From NCBI RefSeq assembly GCF_014529535.1, contig NC_050738.1:12540062-12604061 (forward strand): a stretch of DNA of 64,000 bases, given 5' to 3'. The notes below the pieces were generated by a model that did no database searches, was not told where the DNA came from, and saw nothing but the letters and a program-made list of their open reading frames with translations. Positions 1-9,529 of this stretch are shown here, in pieces. A program made the position numbers and the translations under genes. The DNA comes from Bradysia coprophila. Lineage: Eukaryota; Arthropoda; Insecta; Diptera; Sciaridae. The number at the start of each line of letters is the position of its first letter. The first letter of the stretch is position 1.

Positions 1-278
1 AGCTATGAGCGTTTTAAGTGCTAGCTATGTCAGAAACACCTCGGAAAATACTGCAGATAGAAAGTTCCCACTTATGGGGCCTAATGATTTGATAAGCAGA
101 GAAAATGAACTACATAATTTTTCATGTGTCGGGACCGAAAATGAGGGAGTTTTGAGATTTTTCTCGGGCTTTCGGTCCCTCACACGAATTTTTTTTTTTT
201 TCATGTGTCGGGGCCGAAAATGAGGGAGTTTTGAGATTTTTCTCTGGTTTTCGACATCTTCGATGAAAATTTTTTTGA
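1..278. repeat. Degenerate direct repeat with GGNCCGAAAATGAGGGAG motif
   Basis: Two near-identical stretches begin at about 122 and 201. Each starts CATGTGTCGGG, continues with CCGAAAATGAGGGAG and ends in a T-rich tract. No coding potential is credible here. The copies look like fragments of the palindromic repeats that fill the first 7 kb. Confidence 0.5.
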
Positions 279-342
279 GTATCTGTTTTGGACGATTGAT
301 TTTAGGCAAAATTGCCTAAGATTAATCGTCCAAAACAGATAC
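279..342. repeat. 64-nt near-perfect palindrome (family A, short form)
   Basis: The left arm starts GTATCTGTTTTGGACGATT and the right arm ends AATCGTCCAAAACAGATAC. The centre is TTTAGGCAAAATTGCCTAAG. The same arms recur at 1908-2018 and 2096-2202, where a longer GC-rich insert occupies the centre. So this copy is the element without its loop. Confidence 0.75.
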
Positions 343-1199
343 ACAAATAACTATTTCACAACAAAGACATTCAAAGTATCAGCTGAAGTCATACCGCTAA
401 TTTTCTCACCTGCGTTGTGAACACACATTCACTATAATTTAACTCGTCCTCATTATCACATATTCGAACCTTGAGAATTACGAAGTGAAGCTTAGGTCTA
501 CTCTTACTTCCGCAATTCTATAGCTTCAGTTAAAGTTTCCTTCTAATTCAAAAGCATAACAATTGTCGGAGGAAAACTTTAAAAATTGGTTTTAATTTTG
601 TAAAACGAAAAAAAAAAAAACAAATTCGTCACCACCCACAAAGTACGACCAGATACACGATGCAAACACATGCGGGAAAAAACACATTTTAAGTATAAAT
701 AATTTAACAATTTTCTTGAAAATAAAATAACGTGACGTGAATAGCTAACCAAAAATTTTGAATTTTCCATTTATTATGGTAACATTTCCAGCAGCTCTTT
801 CAGTTTTTTTCTTTTTTTTTACATAAATGTTACACCCATTGCTTTGTTAGTGTATACTATTAATGTACGCACGGATGCATTATTTGTTTTTAAGGACTGT
901 GGTTACAATCCCAAAATGTATATATGCTTATGTATGCTACGAGAAAATAAAATCTTTTTTGACTGAATAGAAAACATGGTGAAATGAAAGCCTTTGAGCC
1001 ATAATTATGTGCAGAACTTTGTTATGCACAAATTAATTTGTTTCCGTTAACAACTTCTTTGGTGTTTCTGCTATTAAAACAAGCTCAATATTAGCATGGT
1101 AAACTTGTTTCACATCCGATAAAATGAATGTTTGAAAATGAGATTCTTTGCCAAAAAAAAAGCTTCTCCTCTTGCAATTATTCTTTGATAATACAATAT
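343..1199. other. Gene-free AT-rich stretch
   Basis: No open frame with protein-like composition or splice-site support was seen. The stretch holds poly-A and poly-T runs and no repeat that I could pair. Confidence 0.5.
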
Positions 1200-1207
1200 C
1201 TATCAGC

Positions 1208-1739
1208 TAAACAGCCTCGATGAAGCGGGTAACAGTGGCAGAGTCGTTTTGTCGTTGCGTCATATTGCGACAAAGTGGTACAACGAAAAAGTGACAGTTG
1301 AGAAAATTTGTTTTTATGTGAATAGATCCAAAGAAACTGTTACATTGAGATATGTACCTAGGATAGCACTCACACGACCTGATTCATTTCCTGTGCTCTA
1401 AACGGTCTAGATTCTAGGCCTGAGACTTTTTCTGAATCTGTTTATGTGATGAGATTTTCGCTGTTTCAGTTCCTGTGATCAATCGATTAAAAACCTAAAC
1501 CCAACCTGATTTCAATTAGACTTTCTCGTTTCAGGCTGTTTGAGCTGTTGCGAGTATTAATTAGAAAAATGTTGATTGTTTCTTGTGTTCAATCAATTAA
1601 AATCGAATTCTTAAAAATTCAAATTCAAAAATGTTGCGCTAAGAAAATCCAAATTTTACGACAGAACCACTTTGTCGCATTTTCTCATGTCGTAAATTTC
1701 TGTCTCTGCCACTGTTACCCGCTTCATCGAGGCTGTTTA
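1208..1739. mobile_element. Non-autonomous DNA transposon, 532 bp, hAT-type 8-bp TSD
   Basis: Long terminal inverted repeats start TAAACAGCCTCGATGAAGCG on the left and end with the reverse complement on the right. They remain recognisable for about 70 bp, through GGCAGAG and the ACTTTGTCG blocks. The element is flanked on both sides by the 8-bp direct repeat CTATCAGC (1200-1207 and 1740-1747), a target-site duplication of the hAT length class. No transposase frame is present inside, so it is a MITE-like derivative. Calling it hAT rests on TSD length only. Confidence 0.8.
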
Positions 1740-1783
1740 CTATCAGCATCTCTAGCGAAGTTGCAATGTATAACAATAGTATT

Positions 1784-1899
1784 TTACATGCTTGCTAAGC
1801 GGGGCGAAAAAGAAATGTAAACCCACGGGGCGAAAGCTATCGCTTTCGCCCCTTGAATTTGACATTTCTTACTTTCGCCCCGCTTAGCAAGCATGTAAT
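1784..1899. repeat. Nested palindrome with GGGGCGAAAG arms
   Basis: The outer arms run from TTACATGCTTGCTAAGCGGG to its complement ending GCAAGCATGTAA. An inner perfect hairpin at 1827-1852 has stem GGGGCGAAAGC and loop TATC. The motif GGGGCGAAAG reappears in the palindromes at 2336-2433 and at about 2797-2845. Confidence 0.8.
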
Positions 1900-2088
1900 A
1901 GTTATTTACGTATCTGTTGTGGACGGTATATTTTAGGCAATTTCGCGAGTTGTAGCCCGAACGAAGTGAGGGCGACAAGCGAAAGTGCCTAAAATAAACC
2001 GTCCACAACAGATGCGTATACAACTTTTCATGCCGAGGGCCCAAATTACGAGAAAAATTCCGTAATTTTTGCCCAAGGCATGAAATAG
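1900..2088. repeat. Hairpin-pair repeat unit, copy 1 (family A with GC-rich loop)
   Basis: The unit holds two hairpins. The first (1908-2018) has arms TATCTGTTGTGGACGG and its complement; a second stem TTTCGC/GCGAAA encloses the loop GCCCGAACGAAGTGAGGGC at 1955-1973. The second (about 2027-2087) has arms TTTCATGCC/GGCATGAAA around AATTACG/CGTAATT. The whole unit is repeated directly at 2089-2271. Confidence 0.85.
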
Positions 2089-2271
2089 TTATTTACGTGC
2101 CTGTTTTGGACGTTGATTTTAGGCAATTTCGCGAGTTGTAGCCCGAACGAAGTGAGGGCGACAAGCGAAAGTGCCTAAGATCAACCGTCCAAAACAGGTC
2201 CGTATACAACTTTTCATGCCGAGAGCCTAAATTACGAGAAAATTTCTGTAATTTATGCCCAAGGCATGAAA
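2089..2271. repeat. Hairpin-pair repeat unit, copy 2 (direct duplication)
   Basis: This is a second copy of the unit at 1900-2088, with the same 19-nt GC-rich loop kept without change while the arms have diverged (CTGTTTTGGACG against CTGTTGTGGACGG). A fragment of the same unit lies at about 6537-6622. Confidence 0.85.
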
Positions 2272-2335
2272 AACTATACTCGGAAAGTAACTTTCTGACT
2301 TCTCCCTTGTAACGTAATGTACTATTGCATAACAA

Positions 2336-2433
2336 GGGGCGAAAGTAAAAAAATTCAAACGTGTGAAGTTTGCAGCCCGCGCCGCAGGCAAGGGCGGCAA
2401 TCACACGATTTGAATTTTTTTACTTTTGCCCCG
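2336..2433. repeat. 98-nt palindrome with GC-rich loop (family B)
   Basis: Arms start GGGGCGAAAGTAAAAAAATT and end with the near complement ending TACTTTTGCCCC. Inside, GTGTGA/TCACAC encloses a loop with GCCC/GGGC stem bases around GCGCCGCAGGCAA (2375-2395). The loop layout matches family A (GCCC, 11-13 nt, GGGC) although the arms are unrelated. Flanking TACTATTGCAT and ATGCATACTA extend the symmetry. Confidence 0.8.
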
Positions 2434-2446
2434 AGTGATGCATACT

Positions 2447-2921
2447 ATTTTTTATGCCAAATACTGCGGAAGATTTGTATTTTTGGTCCGAAACAAAACA
2501 TAATTTTAATTAAACTGTTGAGTTATCAACAAAATTTGCTGTAGAAACACCAAAATGCCGAAAAGCGCGGGGGTCCAGGGGGCGGCAGCCCCCTGGTATA
2601 AAAATAAAAACAATTTAACAAATGAAATTACTGTAAACATACATTCACTTGCTCACAAAACATTTGGCTATCGTCAACACAACACTACACTCAATGCGTA
2701 CTTTCAATCAAGTGAACATGTGTTTTCGAGACATATGAGGACCGAAAGTAAAATGATGACAGTGACATTTACTTTCGGCCCGCAAATACGCAAGCCCACG
2801 GGGCGAAAGTAAAATGATGACAGTGACAGTTACTTTCGGCCCAAGGACTGAATTTTTTTACTTTCGATCGCCATTTGAGGACCGAAAATACAAACTTTCG
2901 CAGTATTTGGCATAAAAAAGG
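2447..2921. mobile_element. Putative MITE, about 475 bp, 45-bp terminal inverted repeats
   Basis: The left end TTTTTTATGCCAAATACTGC and the right end GCAGTATTTGGCATAAAAAA are inverted copies; similarity continues to GGTCC/GGACC about 45 bp in. The interior has two palindromic blocks with CCGAAAGTAAAATGATGACA (about 2740-2845) and a perfect GC hairpin at 2575-2596 (stem CCAGGGGGC, loop GGCA). No clear target-site duplication or transposase was found. Confidence 0.65.
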
Positions 2922-3308
2922 TATTATGTCGAAATTCATACCGCGGCATTTATGTTGTCGTGTTTTTTTTATTGCACATGTATTAATTGAAAAGTGCCTT
3001 ATAAATTGATGTCATAAAAATTTTCTATACGTCGAAAGGCAAAACTTCCACCGATGTATTTAACTCAAAAACAGGACTCAACTTTTTTTAAACCCGGTTA
3101 ATAACGGTTCAGTTTTCGGTTTAATCTTTTTTCGCAATTCCGGTCCATAATCATCACCTTTCCATGCATCCATTTAATGTCGTTTTGAAGGTATTTATTT
3201 CACAGTGCGTTTTTGATTATTTTTTCGCACTTGGGCTTTTTCACATTTTTTTCGCACGCTACATAGCTCAGTACCTTTAAGAAAGACTAAATTTTATAAA
3301 TAAAAACT

Positions 3309-3400
3309 TTGCACAGACCAGGATTTGAACATCCAACACCAAAATTCTTCCAAACACCAAGCAACGACCATAGCCATTCGGCTACAGAGTCACACAATTA
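3309..3400 (-). mobile_element. tRNA-derived SINE head (A box and B box)
   Basis: On the minus strand the sequence reads CTGTAGCCGAATGGCTATGG, which resembles a pol III A box, and about 50 nt later GATGTTCAAATCCTGG, which resembles a B box. Together they give a class II tRNA-like outline, but no clean cloverleaf with paired acceptor ends is visible. Downstream on the minus strand the sequence becomes AT-rich. A tRNA-related SINE relic is the best reading; a functional tRNA is unlikely. Confidence 0.6.
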
Positions 3401-3630
3401 TACAGAACGTATTGTTGAAGCGTACATACTAAGCATTGACTACTTGATTTTATTTAGCGCGTCTCTAAAACATTGCAATGTGTATATATAGAACAGGTTG
3501 CTTGATCGTTCAAATGAATTCATGTTTGCATGTGAATGTTTGGTAGAAATTTTGGTAATATTTTGCATTAGAAAGGTGATTATGGCCCGAAATTGCGAAA
3601 AACGTTGTATCTACCACGGTAGGTATGCCG

Positions 3631-3708
3631 GTATTTTTTCGCACACGACGTCTTGTCGACCTCGGCTTCGCCTCGGATCGACAATCGACATCTAGTGCGA
3701 AAAAATAC
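3631..3708. repeat. Palindrome with CCTCGG-type GC loop (family C/D)
   Basis: Outer arms are GTATTTTTTCGCAC and GTGCGAAAAAATAC, with an inner stem TGTCGA/TCGACA. The loop is CCTCGGCTTCGCCTCGGA (3660-3677), itself built from two CCTCGG blocks. The same loop occurs at 4451-4472 between different arms, and in reversed orientation in the 31.5 kb and 42-43.5 kb copies. Confidence 0.8.
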
Positions 3709-4416
3709 CTTCTGTTTTCCCTAGAGTCGAAAGTGGCGAATTACATCACTAGTGAAAATAAGAGAATTGGTTTGGGAGTGTGACGTAAGTCCTGTTATCC
3801 ACTTACAAAAGAACTGATATCGATGTAGGTGACGCTTACAGATTCGACACGCAAAAAGATATGCGTCACAAATGGCAGCTGATGAGGAAAGTACGCGAAA
3901 GTTTTATCAACAAAAATCTTACCAGAAAAATTTTAGGAAGAAAATAAAAAAAAAATAATAAAAAATTGCGTCAAAAAGTGGCAAATCCACCGGTAAATTC
4001 AAAAGTTTCGTTGTAACAGAGTAACAGAGAAAGTAACAAAAGTTGGTAAAATTCATCAATTTCAAAATTTAATAAATTTAATATCTCGGCCAAATCTTAA
4101 CCTTATGAGGCTCGTTGAACTCGTATGGACGCCCAGAATACGAATAAAATACTTGGGGGGGTAGTAGGAGCAAAGGGGGAAAAGTCAAAAGGTTCGTGTA
4201 TAATGTATATATATTACTCAGTCCTGCGGAAAAAAATTTTGTCAAATTTTTCAGTGTGAACGGACTTGCGTCACGGCCCTTCACTAACGTAGGGCCATGA
4301 TATATTACACACTTGTCACAAAGAAGTCGAGGCTTGCCGAATTATTCTTCTAGTTAAGTAGTTTTGACATCCGAACACCCGCGCGTATGTCATAAAATCA
4401 AATACAAAACTCGGTA

Positions 4417-4511
4417 TAAAAATAAGAAGTCAAGTTGTCGTGTGATTGCTGACCTCGGCTTCGCCTCGGATCAACAAACTTCACACGAAAACTGGACGTT
4501 TTAACTTTTTA
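4417..4511. repeat. Palindrome sharing the CCTCGGCTTCGCCTCGG loop
   Basis: Arms ATAAAAATAAGAAGTCAAG and GACGTTTTAACTTTTTAT are approximate complements, with inner TCGTGTGA/TCACACGA. The loop at 4451-4472 is identical to that at 3658-3679. Its arms resemble the family C arms at 42-43.5 kb (CACACGAAAAC, AACTTTTTATCC). Confidence 0.7.
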
Positions 4512-4588
4512 TCCATTGTCATGTAAAAAACTATTTTAAAAAATCCAGACCATATTAAGAAGATTTACAGTAGTTTCGACCTGCATTC

Positions 4589-4655
4589 AGAGAAACGACA
4601 ACAGATGGCGTTGCTGACACCCGTAGTGTCATCTGTTGTTATCATTTCTCTATCT
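4589..4655. repeat. Small palindromic repeat (family E), copy 1
   Basis: The arms are CAGAGAAACGACAACAGATG and the near complement CATCTGTTGTTATCATTTCT. The centre (about 25 nt) differs from that of the second copy at 38445-38512, while the arms are kept. Confidence 0.7.
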
Positions 4656-6401
4656 GTATTTTACAAGACTCATATAGATGTTTACATTGCTCGATGTAAT
4701 AGTGGAGTCGTAGTCGGGGTCATAGTATTTTACATGTTGGACTGAGCAAACCTACAAAAAAGTTGATATGATATTTTAAAAGTGTCAATGTTTGTAATTT
4801 GTTATCGACAAAAATAAGTGACGAGCTCTAGTTCAAAACTTGTTTAGAGCAAAAATTTCTAAACTAATGAAGTAAAAGATTTTGTATCAGACATAAAAAG
4901 CTATTAATTGAAAACAGTTGCAGCATTGAATTAGTAGACACAAAAAAAACTATCGACTGTTGACTGTAGCGAAAAGATCAACATAAATTGCACAAAAATT
5001 GAAAATTAAATGTCCATAAATGAACTCAACAAAGACAGATGACAAATATTGGCTCATAATCAACTCGCTTTCTGTTTAAACACAAAAAATCGGATTTGCA
5101 TTCGTCGCTATCCTCTGGAAATCTGTATAACCTCCTACGATGTATAGCATGGAGATGAGAATACGATATAATAGAGAAAATAATGTTCCATATCTATTTA
5201 TTGAATATGAAATTGTGTCTTTCGTTGAAATCTAAAAAAAATGGAGAAAGAAAAACTTTAAAGAAGTTACATTCTGGATTTATGCAAATTTGATGATCGC
5301 AGCCGCTAGGAATATAAATTATCTGTTTTGGAAAGCTTTAGGGTACATCACCCATTCCTCTACGGCCATATTATCATGCATAACTCTATATAATACGTAG
5401 ATGTTCTTATGTGTGTGCATGGTGTCTTCTGTCCGAAATATTTTTTTTTATTTTTAAAGGAAAAGCGAAGGGAAATTTATGAATTCATTCGTTTTTCCCA
5501 TCTTTATTCAGTGACTTGGTTTACGTATAGACCGCTTTTTTCCATTATTTGACTTCGTTTTCTTATTTCTCATCACCATTTTTTTTCCTTCTTCTTCTTC
5601 CCTTACAATATTTTCGAAGTACAATATTTTTATGTGCTGAAGTGAAGCAAAGCAGAGCACGAGGAAAAAAACGAACCTATAAAATTGGAGTTATTATATT
5701 CACTCTTGAATACGTGACACTTCAATATTTCATCAGTTAATCAGTTTATTATGTGATGTAATAAATTATTCTGAACAGCGTCGAAATTATTTAATTCTAT
5801 CACACTGGGATTTTTTTTTAATTTAATAACGAAAAGATAATTTAATTTGCAGAGAATGTGGTGATGATGTTTAGGTGAATTTGAATTATTCAATACAGAA
5901 ATGAAGTTCGGAATTTAGAAAAAAAATTGATTATATGATAGCACTACGGATGGCACGGAGTTATATATAATATTTCAATATTACTGTATCGAAATAGTTG
6001 AAAATAAGTAACGCATCAATGCCAATATATTTCGTTCTTGGAACAATCTTAATCAATGTTGAATGATGCAGATATCATACTCTTCACTGGTTTAAGTAAT
6101 TATAAGGTAACGAGAAGTAAAACAGATGCCATTTCAAATAGTTAGTGTCTAAAGAATTAACCTTCCACAACGATGGCTTGCATCTCATTAGGATAGTTCT
6201 CGAAACTGTTATCAAGTATACTTGATTAAAGTGAAGTATTTTCGACAGATTGAAAAGTGAATCTTTTACTTCATTTTTATCAACACGTATTTTTTTGATT
6301 ACCAACGTAAAAATACATTCGCGGAAAAGTGAAATATTACACATTTGAGTGGTTTTTGTTTGTTCACTGATAAATTTAGGTTATCAAATGAAAACCAATT
6401 A
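4656..6401. other. Gene-free AT-rich stretch
   Basis: There is no supported exon. Poly-T and CTTCTT low-complexity runs occur around 5550-5610. No further paired repeat was recognised. Confidence 0.4.
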
Positions 6402-6525
6402 CAGTGAACGACATCTCAAATGTCTCACTGTCATTTTTTTCAGAGAATGTCATTGTGAATTTGCAATGACACAATAAAATTCTCAGAAAAATTTGACAGT
6501 GAGACATTTGAGATGTCGTTCACTG
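6402..6525. mobile_element. Mariner-like MITE, 124 bp, TA target duplication
   Basis: Terminal inverted repeats start CAGTGAACGACATCTCAAAT and are nearly perfect for about 35 bp. TA dinucleotides flank both ends (6400-6401 and 6526-6527). CAGT-type ends with a TA duplication fit the Tc1/mariner superfamily. The interior also folds (CAATGACA) and there is no coding capacity. Confidence 0.75.
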
Positions 6526-6536
6526 TAAAGTACCTA

Positions 6537-6622
6537 CAATCAACCGTTCAAGACAGATACAACTTTTCATACAATTACGAGAAAAATGATAAAATTATCT
6601 AACTTTCGGCCTAAAGCATGAA
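6537..6622. repeat. Truncated family A hairpin unit
   Basis: The stretch matches the right half of the units at 1900-2271: ATCAACCGTTCAAGACAGAT, then ACAACTTTTCAT, AATTACGAGAAAAAT and GCATGAAAA. It abuts the mariner-like MITE, so one insertion may have truncated the other. Confidence 0.6.
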
Positions 6623-7110
6623 AATTTATAAGGTTACACCATTCATGAGACGATGCTGTTTACATAAACGAAGGGAGCTGCGGGAATGGACCAAAATAAC
6701 TACATTTTGGACGGTTATTTTAATCTTTTCGTAATTTATTATAATTCCTTCAACGTGAATTGTACTGGAGAATCTCCAATGGAGATGCACGTGAAAAGTT
6801 TTTTTTTGTATGTGGTGCTCCGAAATCATCAAAAAGAATGCGTAGTATTCAAAGTCTATTCCTATACCAGAGCTATATTCGAATGTATTATGTGGACTTT
6901 CACTGACATAATTAAAAAAAGCTCGTCCGCTGTTTGCACCAAATTCATCACGCTAGAACGAATATCATCGTAACGCTCCCGTCCTCGCAGTAACTCTTTA
7001 AAATAATCAAAAATTTCCATTTTAAATTTAAAACTTTTAGATGACATTTTAGGACATTTTTGACACATTTCAACGCACTTCAAGTATGAGTAGTACTCTA
7101 AATAGTGTAA

Positions 7111-7233
7111 TGAAACTGGACAGTGTATTGAACAAATTTTGGCACAGTAAAAAAATTCAGAATTTTTTTTCATACAAAGTAGTACTCTATTTGGCAGCTG
7201 TCATTAATAGCACTTTTGCTTGAAGTGCGTTGC
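7111..7233. repeat. Dispersed repeat, copy 1 of 2
   Basis: It shares with 44537-44652 the blocks GACAGTGTAT, GTACTCTATTTGGCAG and CACTTTTGCTTGAAGTGCG in the same order and spacing. The two copies lie 37 kb apart. Type unknown; no terminal repeats were seen. Confidence 0.65.
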
Positions 7234-7775
7234 ACATTTTCTGTGGTGACTTCACAATCTCCATAGCATCTGCCACCAAGCAGTAGAATAGATTTTCCAA
7301 GAGGGGCCGCGTATGCAACCCTACTATGTTGTCATTATAAAAGATGAGAGTTGCCGGTGCACTTTATTTTAGACACACATGCTCTAGTTGTTGAAAATAT
7401 TTTGGTTTCGATAAAAAAATGTTTCATCTAATTGTTTATTGACAAATTTCTATTTAAAAAAAATGACCGTTATTTTTGCGAACTTCTATAAATGTAATTT
7501 AGGGGCTCTCATTAAATTTATACTTGAGGCTTTATACTTCAAAAAATGTTACTTATTTTGTGGCAGATCATATTAGATAGACTAAATACCGTTAAAAAAA
7601 GTCTGTTCTATTGCTTGGTTAAGTGCTATGTAATCTCCCATTTCGAATTATTCCACCTTTCGTGTCCTCCATCTGCGTGATTTGATGTCATGAGCTATTA
7701 AGTGCATGGTTTACGATCTACCAATGATTCAATTTGAATTATTAGTATTTCGTGACGAGACACTGGTTCCCTAGT

Positions 7776-7820
7776 AGATATAAGTATAAGAGGCACACAT
7801 TTCAATATCGATCATAGTTA
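7776..7820 (+). promoter_or_regulatory. Likely TATA-type core promoter of the 48-aa repeat gene
   Basis: A TATA-like run (GATATAAGTATAAGAGG) lies at about 7777-7793. A possible initiator (GATCATAGT) lies roughly 30 nt downstream at about 7810-7818. The start codon follows at 7853, giving a short 5' leader. This is inferred from spacing only. Confidence 0.5.
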
Positions 7821-7852
7821 ATTTTGCTATCTTCAATAACGATCAAGTAAGG

Positions 7853-8950
7853 ATGATTGGGAAAATCATATTTTGTTTATGTTACGCAATTGTTTCGACA
7901 GTCGATGAGAAAATTTTCGCAAACGTTGGTAACGTGACGGCTTCCGGTTTTTTCGAAATTGCATATCCGGTTCAATTTACATTTTTGCTCGATGGAAAAA
8001 CCTATCTCTATGCACATAGTCCAAATGGTGGAGTTTGGTTCACAAAAGAACTGGGAACAGGTGGTAAACTCCAACCTCAAGTAGAAGATGGACGATATAA
8101 CCACTTTTATGCGGTTCAATTCCCATTTTCCTTGGATGGTAAAACATATATTTACGGCCAGAATTCAATTTCCAAAAACTGGCGCATACAACATATATTA
8201 TCGGGTGGAACTCTGGGCACGGAAAAGGATTCGGGTTCCTTCGACAGATTCTATGAAGTTCAGTTTTCATTCCAGATGGGCGACAGGGTTTATGCCTATG
8301 GACAAAGTTCAAGGGACAAGTATTATCAAATAAAGGAACTTTTATGTGGTGGAAAATTTGGTAAAGAAACTGATTCGGGACTTTTGAAGAGTTTTTATGC
8401 GGTTCAATTCTCCTTTTCCGTGGATGGCCAAACATATTTATACGGTCAAGATTTGACCTGTAGAGAATGGTTCATACGAAAAATAACATCCAATGGAAAG
8501 TTGGGCGTGATAACTGGCTCTGGTACTTTCAAAGTTGCCTACGGAGCTCAATTCCATTTTTCGTTGAAGGGCCAGACTTTCCTCTTTGGTCAAAATTTGG
8601 CCAATAAAAAGTATGACATTCGACGATTACTACCAGGTGGTATAACGGGTGATATAACCGATTCGGGTAAACTCAATGAAACCTATCAGATTTTATTACC
8701 TTATTCGATTGGCACTAGAACCTTTTTCTACGGTCAAAATCTCGGCACTAAAAACTGGTTTGTACGAGATTTGATTGAAGGAAAGGAACCGTGTGACGAT
8801 GATGATTTGGACGACTGGGATCCAGATTGGTATCCCGATTCGGACAAAGATTCACATAAGGATTCAAAAAAGCATCGCCATTCAGATAAGGATGCAGATT
8901 TCGATGGACTGCTCAATATTAAAAATTTACTGAAAAAAGAAAAAAATTAA
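7853..8950 (+). CDS. Secreted protein of six 48-residue repeats with an acidic tail
   Basis: This is an intronless 365-aa protein. Residues 1 to about 20 (MIGKIIFCLCYAIVSTVDEK) look like a signal peptide. Six tandem repeats of about 48 residues fill roughly 28-318. Each has the pattern F-Y-x-V-Q-F-x-F-S-x-D-G-x-T-Y-x-Y-G-Q followed by W/Y-x-I-R/K, GG-x-L-G and D-S-G, which suggests a beta-rich repeat fold such as a propeller or lectin-like barrel. The last ~50 residues are rich in Asp, Ser, His and Lys (CDDDDLDDWDPDWYPDSDKD) and then basic, possibly binding metal or a charged surface. I do not recognise the family and assign no function. A TATA box lies upstream. Lack of introns, unlike its neighbours, leaves room for horizontal or retro-origin. 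Extracellular binding is an inference. Confidence 0.8.
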   Translation: MIGKIIFCLCYAIVSTVDEKIFANVGNVTASGFFEIAYPVQFTFLLDGKTYLYAHSPNGGVWFTKELGTGGKLQPQVEDGRYNHFYAVQFPFSLDGKTYIYGQNSISKNWRIQHILSGGTLGTEKDSGSFDRFYEVQFSFQMGDRVYAYGQSSRDKYYQIKELLCGGKFGKETDSGLLKSFYAVQFSFSVDGQTYLYGQDLTCREWFIRKITSNGKLGVITGSGTFKVAYGAQFHFSLKGQTFLFGQNLANKKYDIRRLLPGGITGDITDSGKLNETYQILLPYSIGTRTFFYGQNLGTKNWFVRDLIEGKEPCDDDDLDDWDPDWYPDSDKDSHKDSKKHRHSDKDADFDGLLNIKNLLKKEKN

Positions 8951-9529
8951 TTTGCAAAAAGTTAATGAAGTCGTTGTTCTAATTTAGTTGCCCTGAAATG
9001 TAAAACTGCACGAATCGGATAACAACTCTTGGGTTTCAAAACCATCATTTTGTATTTTAAAAATATTCTGTGCGTGTTCCTCCCAAGTAAATCGTCTCGC
9101 AATAGAATCCCATCTATTTGCAGATTCTAGGTTTCAAAAGCATGTAAAATCCATTACTTAACTCGGAATTAAAAGTCAAGTTTTCCTAAAACTATCTCCT
9201 CGTCGACAATGTCATTTCGAATTCGTTGTGTCGATTCTAAGGATTCATTATTAACCTACTAACTCTACTCATCAATTCATACCACAGCTCTGCTACTCAT
9301 AATTAAGAAGTGTCTATGTAATACATTTGTCCACTTCGCAATTATGAGTGGCCGTGCTATGATTCATACTGATCTTATCAATTTTCCTTACAATTTTGTT
9401 TAAATTGTTGTTGATTCGACTTGTTGACCCCGCTATCACTCACAGACCGTGTTCTTCTTATGAGAGCGCAGTGCGATGAGCGTTCAAAGCAAGAAGATTT
9501 AGTCGATGTTTCAACTGCACGAAAAGATA
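8951..9529. other. Intergenic; degenerate short inverted repeat at 9286-9362
   Basis: ACTCATAATTAAGAAGTG and CACTTCGCAATTATGAGT face each other around 9296-9345, with weaker pairing outside. No gene was seen. The stretch separates the two secreted repeat-protein genes. Confidence 0.45.

Noticed and set aside
3309-3400. Functional tRNA gene
   Set aside because: Only A- and B-box-like words are present; no paired acceptor stem or anticodon arm could be drawn.
9421-9529. Start of the 71-aa open frame at 9421
   Set aside because: Exon 1 of the DUF5648 gene starts at ATG 9530 in a different frame, giving a signal peptide and a phase-correct donor.
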